Assembly: GCA_913009415.1 (NCBI GenBank)
Contig: CAJVYM010000014.1
Location: 1 to 34,253 of the forward strand
Source: an uncultured bacterium
Lineage (GTDB): Bacteria > Bipolaricaulota > Bipolaricaulia > UBA7950 > UBA9294
Length of the DNA: 34,253 nt
Direction of reading: 5' to 3'
The notes beneath the pieces are model-generated. The model had not been told where the DNA came from and did no database searches. It saw only the letters and a program-made list of their open reading frames with translations. Positions 16,423 through 23,997 of this stretch are shown one piece after another. The position numbers and the translations under genes are program-made. How positions within the stretch are numbered: position 1 is the stretch's first letter; every line of letters starts with the position of its first letter.

Positions 16423-17604
16423 CTACAACTTGGCGATGAAGTTAACTACAAAGTCGATCTCTTCTTCTGTGTTGAAGAAGTGGACCGATAGGCGCAGGCC
16501 GCCTCCGCGGGGATGGGCGACGATTCCCGCCTGGTCGAGCTTTTCTTCCAGTCGGCGTGCGTCCTTGGACTTTGACAGGTCATAGGGAATGCTGACCGTT
16601 ACGATCCCCGCTCGTTTTTCGGGCGCAGTGGGGGAGAGGATCGTGATCTTCGTTGCTTGTAGCCGTTCGATCAGGTAGTCCACCAGTTCCGTTATCCGCT
16701 CTTCGATCGCCTCGCTACCAAGCTCCAGCATGTAGGAAAGTGAAGCGGAGAGTCCCTTTATCGCGATCGGTGACACCCCCTCTGGTTGAAACCGCTGCGT
16801 CCCTTTGTGCAAGGGCGCCTCGTCCATCGCGTACTCCTCTCCGGATACGAGAGCGTTCCACACGGCATCGTGTGCGTCGACTGTGATGTCTTGGTAGTCG
16901 ATCGTCGCTGGATCGAGGCTCTCGGCAAGGTTTTCGCGGATGTAGGCAAAACCCGACCCCAATGGCCCGCATAGCCACTTGTATCCTCCCGCTGCCAGGA
17001 CATCTATCCCCATGGCCTGAACGTCAACCGGGAGAACGGCAAGGGACTGGACAGCGTCAACGCAGATCAGTCCTCCAGTTTTGTGAATTGCCTGCGCAAG
17101 GGCGGGGATATCGTTACGAAATCCGCTGGCGAATTCTACATGGCTGACCGCGAGGACGCGCGTCTTGCGATCGATCGCTGCAGTCATCTCGGAGAAGGGG
17201 AGCACCCCATCGTGCGAGCGAACAACGCGTACTTCCACGCCGTGCTTATGGGCCTGGTGGAGCCAGGGAAAGATGTTTGCCGGATACTCGAGGTCGTTGA
17301 TGACGATGTTGTCGTGCCGCTTCCAGTGGATTCCGCCGGCTAAGAGATTGATCCCGGCAGAGGTGCTCGGTGTGACGACGATCTCATCGGGGGAAGCATT
17401 GATCATCTGTGAAGCGAGAGAGCGCACCTCGGCCACCGGATCTGCGTCCCACGCGGCGGTGGCAAAGTCGACTCGCAGTTCCTTAGAATAGCGCTGCATC
17501 GCCACCATCGCCGTGCGCGGAAGCGGTCCCACACCGGCCGACCCGAAGAAGACCATCTTGTGGAGAGCGGGAAAATCATTGCGAATACGTTCAATGTTGT
17601 ACAT
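16423..17604 (-). CDS. Class V aminotransferase-fold PLP enzyme
   Basis: The 393 residues show the fold-type I class V pattern: PSTSAGINLLA for phosphate binding, HVEFASGFRNDI, VDAVQS with the pyridine-binding Asp 183, and the Schiff-base lysine K209 in GGYKWLCGP. The C-terminus ends with RLSVHFFNTEEEID, typical of the group near isopenicillin-N-epimerase and selenocysteine-lyase-like enzymes. No SufS-type active-site cysteine loop is seen, so a cysteine desulfurase role is doubtful and the reaction stays unassigned. ATG 17604 has GGAGGAG immediately upstream, favoured over the track start at 17649. It is divergent from the alkyltransferase-like gene across about 55 bases. Confidence 0.88.
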   Translation of the reverse strand: MYNIERIRNDFPALHKMVFFGSAGVGPLPRTAMVAMQRYSKELRVDFATAAWDADPVAEVRSLASQMINASPDEIVVTPSTSAGINLLAGGIHWKRHDNIVINDLEYPANIFPWLHQAHKHGVEVRVVRSHDGVLPFSEMTAAIDRKTRVLAVSHVEFASGFRNDIPALAQAIHKTGGLICVDAVQSLAVLPVDVQAMGIDVLAAGGYKWLCGPLGSGFAYIRENLAESLDPATIDYQDITVDAHDAVWNALVSGEEYAMDEAPLHKGTQRFQPEGVSPIAIKGLSASLSYMLELGSEAIEERITELVDYLIERLQATKITILSPTAPEKRAGIVTVSIPYDLSKSKDARRLEEKLDQAGIVAHPRGGGLRLSVHFFNTEEEIDFVVNFIAKL

Positions 17605-17659
17605 ATGCTCCTCCGATAGTACTCTACTCCTTATGCGCTGATTACGCAATGGGGGAAGC

Positions 17660-17968
17660 CTGAAACCCGGACTGTATGCGAAGATTTACGATATCGTGCG
17701 CCAAATCCCGCCGGGGATGGTGGCGACCTACGGACAGGTCGCCTACATCGTCGGAAGGCCGAGCTATGCCCGTCAAGTTGGATGGGCGTTGGCAGTGCTG
17801 CGTAATGCAGACGTCGATGAGCCTGTCCCCTGGCAGCGGGTGGTCAGTGCCAAAGGCGAGGCGCGCATGGGACGCGAGCAGATGGACTTGCTGGAAGGAG
17901 AAGGCATCGTCTTTGATGAGGAAATGCGCATCGATCTTAACGCCTTCGGCTGGGATGGGCTGATCTGA
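17660..17968 (+). CDS. Alkyltransferase-like protein (ATL, MGMT family)
   Basis: The protein corresponds to the DNA-binding domain of O6-alkylguanine transferase: IPPGMVATYGQVA, SYARQVGWAL for the recognition helix, then VPWQRVV. In true methyltransferases this last motif is PCHR; the active Cys is Trp here, as in ATL proteins, which bind alkylated guanine and flag it for nucleotide excision repair. The family's first helix (LYAKIYDIVRQ) lies upstream of the only track start, GTG 17696. An in-frame stop precedes it and no ATG exists, so CTG 17660 after GGGGGAAG is proposed. Length is then 102 residues, normal for ATLs. Confidence 0.82.
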   Translation: MKPGLYAKIYDIVRQIPPGMVATYGQVAYIVGRPSYARQVGWALAVLRNADVDEPVPWQRVVSAKGEARMGREQMDLLEGEGIVFDEEMRIDLNAFGWDGLI

Positions 17969-17985
17969 GAGGCCGCGATCGAGTC

Positions 17986-18014
17986 TTGCCAACGACCGAG
18001 TATCGGTTTAGACT
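17986..18014 (+). promoter_or_regulatory. Candidate promoter of the lipoprotein-endoQ pair
   Basis: TTGCCA (17986-17991, five of six) and TAGACT (18009-18014, four of six) have a 17-base spacer. Initiation would fall near 18021, just before the GGAGGAGG ribosome site. Confidence 0.45.
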
Positions 18015-18036
18015 GGGGTGGGAATGAGGAGGAGGA

Positions 18037-18690
18037 ATGAAGAAGGTTCTAGCTTTGTTGCTTATCGTCATGGTCGGGCTTGTCGTAACGTCCTGCTTTG
18101 GGCCGGTTGTGCGGCCAACCGTCGACTTCACGTGGTGCCCGGACGGATCGAGCGGTCTCCTGGGATACCACTTCTTCTCCCAATCGACAACGATCACTGG
18201 ACACTACATCACTACGTTTGACTGGCAGTTCGATGATGGGACGAGCATCGATGACTACTACCGCGACGTGGTCCATCGCTTTCCAAAGGCGGGAACCTAC
18301 TTCGTCACACTCGTCGCCACCGACGATCGCGGTGTCTCAGGAACCGCGTCCAAGGAGGTATACGTCCAATCGGCGGCGTTCATCCGCACGTGGAACCTCT
18401 CGCTCGGTTTCCCGGTGCAGGTGACAGGAGAGGTGGAGAACCGGTGCGATGACACTCTGCCCACGGTTACTATCAAGGCCAAGTTCTACGACGCTGACGG
18501 GTTGAGGCTCACCGATGGGACGGTGGTGATCAACGACCTGGAGCCGGGCGAGCGGGCGGCGTTCACCGTAAAGGCGCAGGAGTACTCGAGTCGCACCTTC
18601 TACGCCACGGTCGCCGTCGAATCATTCACCGTCGATTGCCCGGAGATATTTCGCCCGGTTCCCATGGTACGCGATGCGCCTGATCGCTGA
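18037..18690 (+). CDS. PKD-domain lipoprotein
   Basis: The 217 residues begin with a lipoprotein signal peptide (MKKVLALLLIVMVGLVVTSC), with Cys 20 in a VTSC lipobox, so the mature protein is probably lipid-anchored outside the inner membrane. One PKD-like domain follows (FDWQFDDGTSIDDYY, then GTYFVTLVATDDRG). The second half (VTGEVENRCDDTLPTVTIKAKFYDADG) resembles FxLYD-type beta domains of extracytoplasmic proteins. No enzymatic motif is visible. AGGAGGA precedes the ATG. Its last 17 bases overlap the endonuclease Q gene, so the two are co-transcribed, although a shared function is not obvious. Confidence 0.85.
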   Translation: MKKVLALLLIVMVGLVVTSCFGPVVRPTVDFTWCPDGSSGLLGYHFFSQSTTITGHYITTFDWQFDDGTSIDDYYRDVVHRFPKAGTYFVTLVATDDRGVSGTASKEVYVQSAAFIRTWNLSLGFPVQVTGEVENRCDDTLPTVTIKAKFYDADGLRLTDGTVVINDLEPGERAAFTVKAQEYSSRTFYATVAVESFTVDCPEIFRPVPMVRDAPDR

Positions 18691-19876
18691 TCTGCACATC
18701 CACTCCCGCTTCAGCCGCGCCACCAGCCCGCGGATGGACCTGCCTGCGCTCGCCCGCTGGGCTAAGATCAAGGGGATCGGCCTTCTCGGAACGGGTGACT
18801 TCACGCACCCCCAGTGGCTGAAGGAGCTGCGAGATGGCCTCGTCCCGGAGGGAAATGGGCTCTACCACCACGACGATGTCCGTTTCATGCTCACCACCGA
18901 GATCAGTGCGATCTGGAGCCAAGATGGAAGGGTGCGCAAGGTACATTTGCTCGTCCTCGCCCCTGCGATTGAGGCGGTGGAGCGGATCAACCGCGACCTT
19001 TCCCTAATCGGCAATCTCGCCTCCGATGGCCGACCGATCCTCGGCATCTCCGCGCAGCGCTTGGCGGAGGTGGTGTGGAATGCGGAGGAGACCGCCGAGC
19101 TGATCCCGGCACACGTGTGGACGCCGTGGTTCTCGCTCTTTGGCTCGCGTTCGGGATTCGATTCGCTCGAAGAGTGCTTCGGGCCGTACACAAAACGCAT
19201 ATTCGCCATCGAGACCGGCCTATCGAGCGATCCGCCGATGAACTGGCGCTTATCCGCTCTCGATCACCTCACGTTGATCTCCAACTCCGATGCGCACTCC
19301 CCGAGCAAACTCGGGCGCGAGGCGACGCTGTTCGATCTTCCCGATCCGAGCTACGCTGGCGTAATCGATGCCATGAAGACGCGCGATCCATCGCGATTCT
19401 TGGGGACGATCGAGTTCCATCCGCAGGAGGGGAAGTACCACTACGATGGCCATCGCAAGTGTGGAATTGTCCTCTCACCCCGCGAGGCGATAGCGCACGA
19501 CAATATTTGTCCCGTGTGCGGCAAGCCCTTGACGATCGGGGTGCTGCACCGCGTGGAGGATCTCGCTGACCGCGACGATGGCCGCGCTGCGCTTGTCCGT
19601 CCTCCTTTTCGTAGCCTTGTACCTCTGGAGGAGATCATCTCACAAGCCTTGAAAGTGGGGGTGAAGACAAAAACTGTCTCTCGCGAATATACCCACCTGA
19701 TCGAGGAATTCAGGGACGAATTCCGCATCCTCCTCGACCTTTCGCAAGAGGAAATGGAGGGCCGTGTCCCGTCGCGCATCCTGCGGGGGATCATGCGCGT
19801 AAGATCCGGCGATGTGCAGATCTCGCCCGGCTACGACGGCGTCTACGGCCAGGTACGTATCCCGCTCGACTTTTGA
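18674..19876 (+). CDS. Endonuclease Q family protein
   Basis: EndoQ enzymes nick DNA 5' to deaminated bases (uracil, hypoxanthine) and abasic sites; they are known from Thermococcales and some bacteria. The 400 residues start with a PHP metal-binding motif (ADLHIHSRFSRATS, His 8 and His 10). Other family marks are LLGTGDFTHP, TTEISAIW, HVWTPWFSLFGS, SNSDAHSP, and a zinc-finger region with CGIVLSPREA then CPVCGKPLTIGVLHRVEDLADR. Older annotations call such proteins UvrD-like or PHP proteins, but no helicase motifs are present. Start and overlap with the lipoprotein gene are as given by the ATG at 18674. Confidence 0.88.
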   Translation: MRLIADLHIHSRFSRATSPRMDLPALARWAKIKGIGLLGTGDFTHPQWLKELRDGLVPEGNGLYHHDDVRFMLTTEISAIWSQDGRVRKVHLLVLAPAIEAVERINRDLSLIGNLASDGRPILGISAQRLAEVVWNAEETAELIPAHVWTPWFSLFGSRSGFDSLEECFGPYTKRIFAIETGLSSDPPMNWRLSALDHLTLISNSDAHSPSKLGREATLFDLPDPSYAGVIDAMKTRDPSRFLGTIEFHPQEGKYHYDGHRKCGIVLSPREAIAHDNICPVCGKPLTIGVLHRVEDLADRDDGRAALVRPPFRSLVPLEEIISQALKVGVKTKTVSREYTHLIEEFRDEFRILLDLSQEEMEGRVPSRILRGIMRVRSGDVQISPGYDGVYGQVRIPLDF

Positions 19877-19917
19877 TCAGTGGTCGAGCGGCCTGCACAG
19901 TAGCAGACAAGCGAGAA

Positions 19918-20003
19918 TTCACCACGAAGGACGCGAAGATTACGAAGGAGTTAAAAGCGAACAGCTTGATCCATCTTTTTATCTTCGCGTTCTTCGTGGT
20001 GAA
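19918..20003. repeat. Large inverted repeat between convergent genes
   Basis: The left arm TTCACCACGAAGGACGCGAAGAT (19918-19940) matches the right arm's reverse complement at 22 of 23 positions (right arm 19981-20003). A 40-base spacer lies between. The arms contain CGAAG every eight to nine bases. One arm is also present at 66..102, so this is a dispersed element, plausibly a MITE- or REP-like unit, here placed where it could also terminate transcription from both sides. Confidence 0.75.
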
Positions 20004-20036
20004 ACAGTCTCTTGCTTCTTTGGAAACATCGGCAAG

Positions 20037-20411
20037 CTAGGCGATACGAAGGATCTCCTTTGTTCGTTCCACCTGATCGACGGTCAGGATGACCTGATTC
20101 TTCTCCACGGCTGCGTACACAGAGAGGACATTGATCTTCTCTCTGCTCATGCGTCCTAGCAGTGTTGCCAGTTCGCCCGGTCGATTGGTGAGATCAAGGA
20201 CTAGCGCCTCATTCTCTTCGTAGTCAACTCCAGCATCGCGCAGGACCTTGCGCGCCTTCCCGGGGTTGTCCGTCACAAGACAGACTACCCCTTCTTCCAG
20301 CACGGTCGCCCCGGCGATCCCTTCGATGTTGACGTGTTCCTTTCCCAGAGCCTCGGCGATCTCTACCAGGCTCCCTGGGCAGTTCCCAATGGTGAACGAG
20401 AACTCCTTCAT
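20037..20411 (-). CDS. Tandem ACT-domain protein
   Basis: The 124 residues form two ACT modules: KEFSFTIGNCPGSLVEIAEALG with VNIEGIAGATV, and ALVLDLTNRPGELATLLGRMSREKINVLSVY. ACT domains bind amino acids and regulate metabolic enzymes. Stand-alone pairs of this type are often sensory subunits or regulators near amino acid metabolism, but no partner enzyme is adjacent. ATG 20411 is chosen because GGAGGTGAT lies just upstream; the track start at 20498 extends into non-coding sequence. The gene converges with endonuclease Q across the inverted repeat. Confidence 0.88.
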   Translation of the reverse strand: MKEFSFTIGNCPGSLVEIAEALGKEHVNIEGIAGATVLEEGVVCLVTDNPGKARKVLRDAGVDYEENEALVLDLTNRPGELATLLGRMSREKINVLSVYAAVEKNQVILTVDQVERTKEILRIA

Positions 20412-20797
20412 GATAATCACCTCCACCAATATCATAGCGCGGCGTGTGCTTCGCGAGCAAGTGGTTGTGTTGTGCCCCACATACAGCTTCTGGCTCAAGT
20501 GGATTCAAGGACCTGCCCCAGGCCAAACCATGCGCGATCTCTTGCTTATCCAGAGCGTCTTACATCTTTTATGCTACCTCTTCAAGGAGGGAACATGTAG
20601 GAGGTTGCCCTGTTGAGTTGTTTTGTTGGTGTGCAACAGCAGCCAATATCACTTTCCTGCCCAGGAAAATCCTCGCCGTCCTGGAAGACGGAGGCCTGAT
20701 CCCGATGCGAGAGGAGAGCTGGAAAAAGGATGAATGCCTTGGTGCCCTTGACAATCTCTGTGTGCCGTGCTAGCCTCAAACAAGAGAGTAATTGTCG
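20412..20797. other. Gene-poor gap before the HicB-like gene
   Basis: No convincing full gene is seen. Two features stand out: AAGGAGGGAAC placed before an ATG that is immediately followed by TAG (about 20594-20599), and a short plus-strand stretch reading LPRKILAVLEDGGLIPMREES (about 20662-20724) that faintly resembles a HicA N-terminus and could be a decayed toxin gene. Confidence 0.4.
20748..20776 (+). promoter_or_regulatory. Candidate promoter of the HicB-like gene
   Basis: A perfect TTGACA (20748-20753) is followed after 17 bases by TAGCCT (20771-20776, three of six). Initiation near 20783 would leave a very short leader. Confidence 0.4.
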
Positions 20798-21028
20798 ATG
20801 TTCCCTAAAGTTCTGATGAGTGGGCTAACATATAGGTTGACAGCAACGATCTGGAAAGAGCCGGAAGGGTATGTTGCCAGGTGTTCCGGACGCGGAGTAG
20901 CAAGCGCAGGCGATTCTCCTTCTGATGCGCTTGCAGACCTGAAGGAAGCGACTGAGCTCTACGTGGAGAATATTATATCAATAGACAATCTAATTACGAT
21001 CAAACCGTTTTTCCAGGTCTTCTCTTGA
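20798..21028 (+). CDS. HicB-like antitoxin-family protein (orphan)
   Basis: The sequence LTYRLTATIWKEPEGYVARCSGRGVASAGDSPSDALADLKEATELYVEN fits the partly degraded RNase H-fold domain of HicB/UPF0150 proteins, which neutralise the HicA mRNA interferase. At 76 residues it has the domain but little room for a C-terminal DNA-binding helix. No intact HicA is seen on either side; a weak HicA-like remnant may lie upstream. ATG 20798 is used, with ATG 20816 possible; neither has a good ribosome site. It is the last GC-normal gene before the AT-rich cassette. Confidence 0.72.
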   Translation: MFPKVLMSGLTYRLTATIWKEPEGYVARCSGRGVASAGDSPSDALADLKEATELYVENIISIDNLITIKPFFQVFS

Positions 21029-21111
21029 CAGTAGAGGAATGGAGTCGTAGAATGTGTAAGGTTGGGAGGATGATTACCCGGTGAGAGGGAGATTTTGTGT
21101 AGAATAAGAAG

Positions 21112-22514
21112 TTCGGCTCTCAAAATTACTCTGATAATTGAAACGTATGAAAAAAAATATTAATAAAATAATTTTTAGAAATCTAATTTTAGGCGGGATA
21201 ACGATTTCTATCCTCATTGGTATTCTAATATATCTACTTGAACATAAGCGTATTTATGATGATGTAGGAAAATTAGTTTTTCGAGAAACAATAAAATGCA
21301 CTGAACATTATAGTGACTATTACGCTAATCCCTCTAATTCATCACTATCAAATCTAAGGAAAGTTATACAAAATAGCCTTGATCATGATTTGTTTATCAT
21401 AATTGAAATCTATGATGATAAATTGAACAGAATAATTATCGAAAGCATAAAAGATAGTAACGAATTAGTAGATGAACTAGACAGTAAGTTTTCCAGTTTT
21501 ATTATGTCAGGAGAAATTGCTTATAAGAGAACTTATGTAAATGGCCAATTGTATATCAAAGTGATGTTACCTATCCGAGACAACAATAAAGGTAAAATTA
21601 TTGGTCATTTTGAAGGAATATACCATGTAAGAAATGACAAAATGGTTGAGATTAGAAATCAAATCATTTTGTCAGTATTGCTATCTGTATTTATTGTTAT
21701 TCTCACTACTGTTTTACTGTATCCAATTATTCTTCAATTAAATAAGAAACTTGCTATACGCTCTTATGAGTTACTAGAAGCAAATATTGATACTATCAAG
21801 TCACTTGGCAGTGCGATAGCCAAAAGGGATAGTGGTACAAATGCACATAACTATCGTGTTACAATTTACTCTGTTAAGCTTGCAGAAAAAATAGGATTAG
21901 CTAAACCCGATATCCAGGCATTGATAAAAGGTGCCTTCCTCCATGATATTGGGAAAATAGGCATCAGTGACACTATTCTTCTAAAGCCAGGCAAACTTAC
22001 TAATGATGAATTTGAAACAATGAAGCAACATGTTGTTTTAGGTGTGGAGATAATCGAATATAACAAATGGTTGAAAGATGCTATAGATGTTGTACTTTAT
22101 CATCATGAAAAATTTGATGGAAGTGGTTACGTAGAGAAATTCAAAGGTATAAACATACCTGTAAATGCAAGAATATTTGCAATATCTGATGTTTTTGATG
22201 CCCTAACTTCTAGCCGTCCATATAAAGAAGCTTTTTCTTTTGATAAGTCGATGGAAATTTTAAAAATGGGCGATGGATCACACTTTGACCCTGAATTTAT
22301 AGCAAAGTTTAAGCAAATAGCGAAAGAAATTTATGGGGAAATTAGCGGTCTTGAAAACGAACAGGTCTTAAGTAAGCATTTGGATGCACTACTAAGCAAA
22401 TATTTTGATATTAACTAACTAATAGGCAGGCAGGTTGAACTCAAATTAGCTGAACAAATCACTGCACTGGATTTTTACTCCGCTACGCTCCGTAAAAACC
22501 AGTGAGTTCAATCG
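21112..22514 (+). mobile_element. Probable integron gene cassette (HD-GYP)
   Basis: Base composition changes abruptly to strongly AT-rich DNA just after GTTCGGC (21111-21117) and returns to normal after an attC-like site ending GTTCACG (22514-22520). Recombination between the first two bases of such GTT core sites would define a 1.4-kb cassette with one promoterless gene and its attC, the standard cassette plan. The attC R'' box GCTGAAC pairs fully (one G-T) with the left boundary GTTCGGC, as expected if both came from one circular cassette, and less well with the right flank. No integrase or second attC is visible in the window. Confidence 0.62.
21147..22418 (+). CDS. Membrane HD-GYP domain protein (AT-rich, transferred)
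   Basis: HD-GYP domains hydrolyse cyclic di-GMP. The 423 residues comprise an N-terminal membrane helix (about 10-33), an extracytoplasmic sensor segment of some 140 residues, a second helix (about 177-200) and an HD-GYP domain: HDIGKIGI (His 266, Asp 267), LLKPGKLTNDEFETMKQH, HHEKFDGSGY (from His 319) and ISDVFDALTSSRPYKEA. GYP reads GYV, a variation in the namesake motif; the metal ligands look intact. Codon use is AT-rich, unlike every neighbour. ATG 21147 is preferred to TTG 21138. There is no clear ribosome site or promoter, consistent with a cassette gene. Confidence 0.9.
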   Translation: MKKNINKIIFRNLILGGITISILIGILIYLLEHKRIYDDVGKLVFRETIKCTEHYSDYYANPSNSSLSNLRKVIQNSLDHDLFIIIEIYDDKLNRIIIESIKDSNELVDELDSKFSSFIMSGEIAYKRTYVNGQLYIKVMLPIRDNNKGKIIGHFEGIYHVRNDKMVEIRNQIILSVLLSVFIVILTTVLLYPIILQLNKKLAIRSYELLEANIDTIKSLGSAIAKRDSGTNAHNYRVTIYSVKLAEKIGLAKPDIQALIKGAFLHDIGKIGISDTILLKPGKLTNDEFETMKQHVVLGVEIIEYNKWLKDAIDVVLYHHEKFDGSGYVEKFKGINIPVNARIFAISDVFDALTSSRPYKEAFSFDKSMEILKMGDGSHFDPEFIAKFKQIAKEIYGEISGLENEQVLSKHLDALLSKYFDIN

Positions 22515-22520
22515 TTCACG
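22449..22520 (+). other. attC-like integron recombination site
   Basis: The 72 bases show attC architecture. R'' GCTGAAC (22449-22455) and R' GTTCACG (22514-22520) pair over their inner five bases. Unpaired spacers follow (22456-22461 and 22507-22513). The main stem is CT-G-CACTGG-A-TTTTTAC against GTAAAAACCAGTGAG: 15 pairs with two unpaired bases, G64 and A71 (last two digits), on one arm exactly six pairs apart. That 6-bp spacing of extrahelical bases is a hallmark of attC sites. A 13-base loop (TCCGCTACGCTCC) forms the terminal structure. R boxes deviate from RYYYAAC/GTTRRRY at one matched position. Confidence 0.75.
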
Positions 22521-23006
22521 ATTCTAGTGGATCGCATGGCAAATGAGTGGGGCCTGCTTGCTGCGGCGATACACGGCACCTTTTCAGGCTCTTCCCTCTA
22601 CTTTGGGCCGGGGATGGATCTCGTTCACGGCTGGATTCAACCCTATTCCTGACAACTTTGCGTCTTGCAGCCGCTTCTCCATCTCGCGCTGTCCTGATTC
22701 CTGATCGGTAGCTCCTTGTGTATTGAACGTCCGCACCGATCAGGCCTTCGACGGGGATTCGGTTCGGCTCGTGCGAAGATCGTTTCCTGTTGGTGTTTGG
22801 ATGCCTGCGAAATAGCATTCAATGGATAGGGATCCCTGTCAAGCAGCAAGCTACGTTCTCATCCGACAGAGCACCTGAGGTGGATGTCAGTTTTTTCTCT
22901 GTGAGTAGAAGGACATCTTCAGCACCCATCAATTGATTCCTCGCTGTTGCACAGAGGGTACGCCACGGCGATACTTCATTGACCTGGGAATCTGGGAGGC
23001 ACCCCT
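22521..23006. other. Gap without recognisable genes
   Basis: ORFs on the minus strand here (22516..22818, 22643..22849) have arginine-rich, low-complexity translations that match no family I know, and they lack good starts. I see no repeat, RNA or promoter of note. It may be decayed coding sequence. Confidence 0.4.
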
Positions 23007-23997
23007 GTGGAACTTAGACCGATCGATCTGCCGCGCGATCTGACGACTTTGGGCGAGATGATTTTCGACACGTTTCAGTATCTGGAGAATCCGCAGTGGA
23101 GCGTGCAAACCGACGAGAAGGAAGAGATCTCTCACATGCTCAAGAGTTTTCGCCGGATCTGGCCCCTTATGCGGGTTGCGCAGATTCTCGCTCCATCGCT
23201 GCGCGACATGTTCCGAGGCTACGTCGCCCTAGAAGACGGTAGGATCGTGGGCGTGACGATCGTTCAGCGCATGGGACGACGCACGCATGGGTTGTGGGAA
23301 CGGTCGGTGTTCTTCCTGGGTACAGGCGGCGAGGAATCGCACGCGCCGCGATCGAAAAGTCGCTCGCCCTGTTGCGGGAGCACGGGGCGGAGAGGACCTG
23401 TCTTGGCGTGATCAACGGCAATACGCCCGCGCAACGGCTCTATGAGAGCCTCGGGTTTGAGGTCTATGATGCCATGACAGACTACTCGCTGAGCGACCCA
23501 ACACTACCGTCCGTACCACGTCTCCCCGCGGGGTTTACCATTTCCCGCCTCGCGCGCTCGGATTTGGAAGACCAGAATGGCCCTAGAAAAGCAAATCGTG
23601 CCTGAGGAGGCCCGTACTTATGAGCCGATCGAGAAGGGGCGGTTTCACCATCCACTGGTTCTTCGGCTGCTCGTTCCGATCATGAATCTCCTTCAACGTA
23701 AGGAAGAGGAGGAGTATGTCGTACGCCAGGATAGCGATGATCAGGTGATCGTTCGCTGCAAGTATTCCGCATCGCTGCGAGGAAAGGGCGTGAACGGAAT
23801 CTCCGTTCGGCTTGACCCCGCATACCCTGAGCTTGCTGAGCCTATCGTCAGGCTGATGCTGCACAAGGTGGTATAAGAGTCCGGTGCTGCGAGTAGAGAT
23901 CGCTGTACCGCGCTGGATGCCCGCAGTCGTCGAGGCGGCTGAGTCACTCGGGTTCGAGAAGCGGGTGGAGTACCTGAAGATGGGATTGGTGTTGTAA
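23007..23997 (+). pseudogene. GNAT acetyltransferase gene broken by frameshifts
   Basis: Four consecutive frames together spell one GNAT-type protein of about 330 residues. MELRPIDLPRDLTTLGEM to RGYVALEDGRIVGVTIVQR is in frame 1; GTVGVLPGYRRRGIARAAIEKSL with VINGNTPAQRLYESLGFEVYD follows in another frame (break near 23270-23290). ALEKQIVPEEARTYEP to RLMLHKV returns to the first frame (break near 23560-23580), and EIAVPRWMPAVVEAAESLGFEKR runs in the third frame (break near 23870-23880), ending at TAA 23997. The acetyl-CoA loop RRRGIA is intact. The start is GTG with GGGAGG upstream. Either it is a pseudogene or the assembly has indel errors here. Confidence 0.85.

Noticed and set aside
16423-17604. 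Cysteine desulfurase (SufS/IscS) annotation
   Set aside because: PLP motifs fit class V, but no active-site cysteine loop is visible, so the broader call is kept.
19918-20003. CRISPR-like repeat-spacer arrangement
   Set aside because: Only two arms in inverted orientation with one spacer; no direct repeats and no cas genes.
21029-21110. A second attC site upstream of the cassette
   Set aside because: No complementary R boxes or stem with extrahelical bases could be found between the HicB-like gene and 21111.
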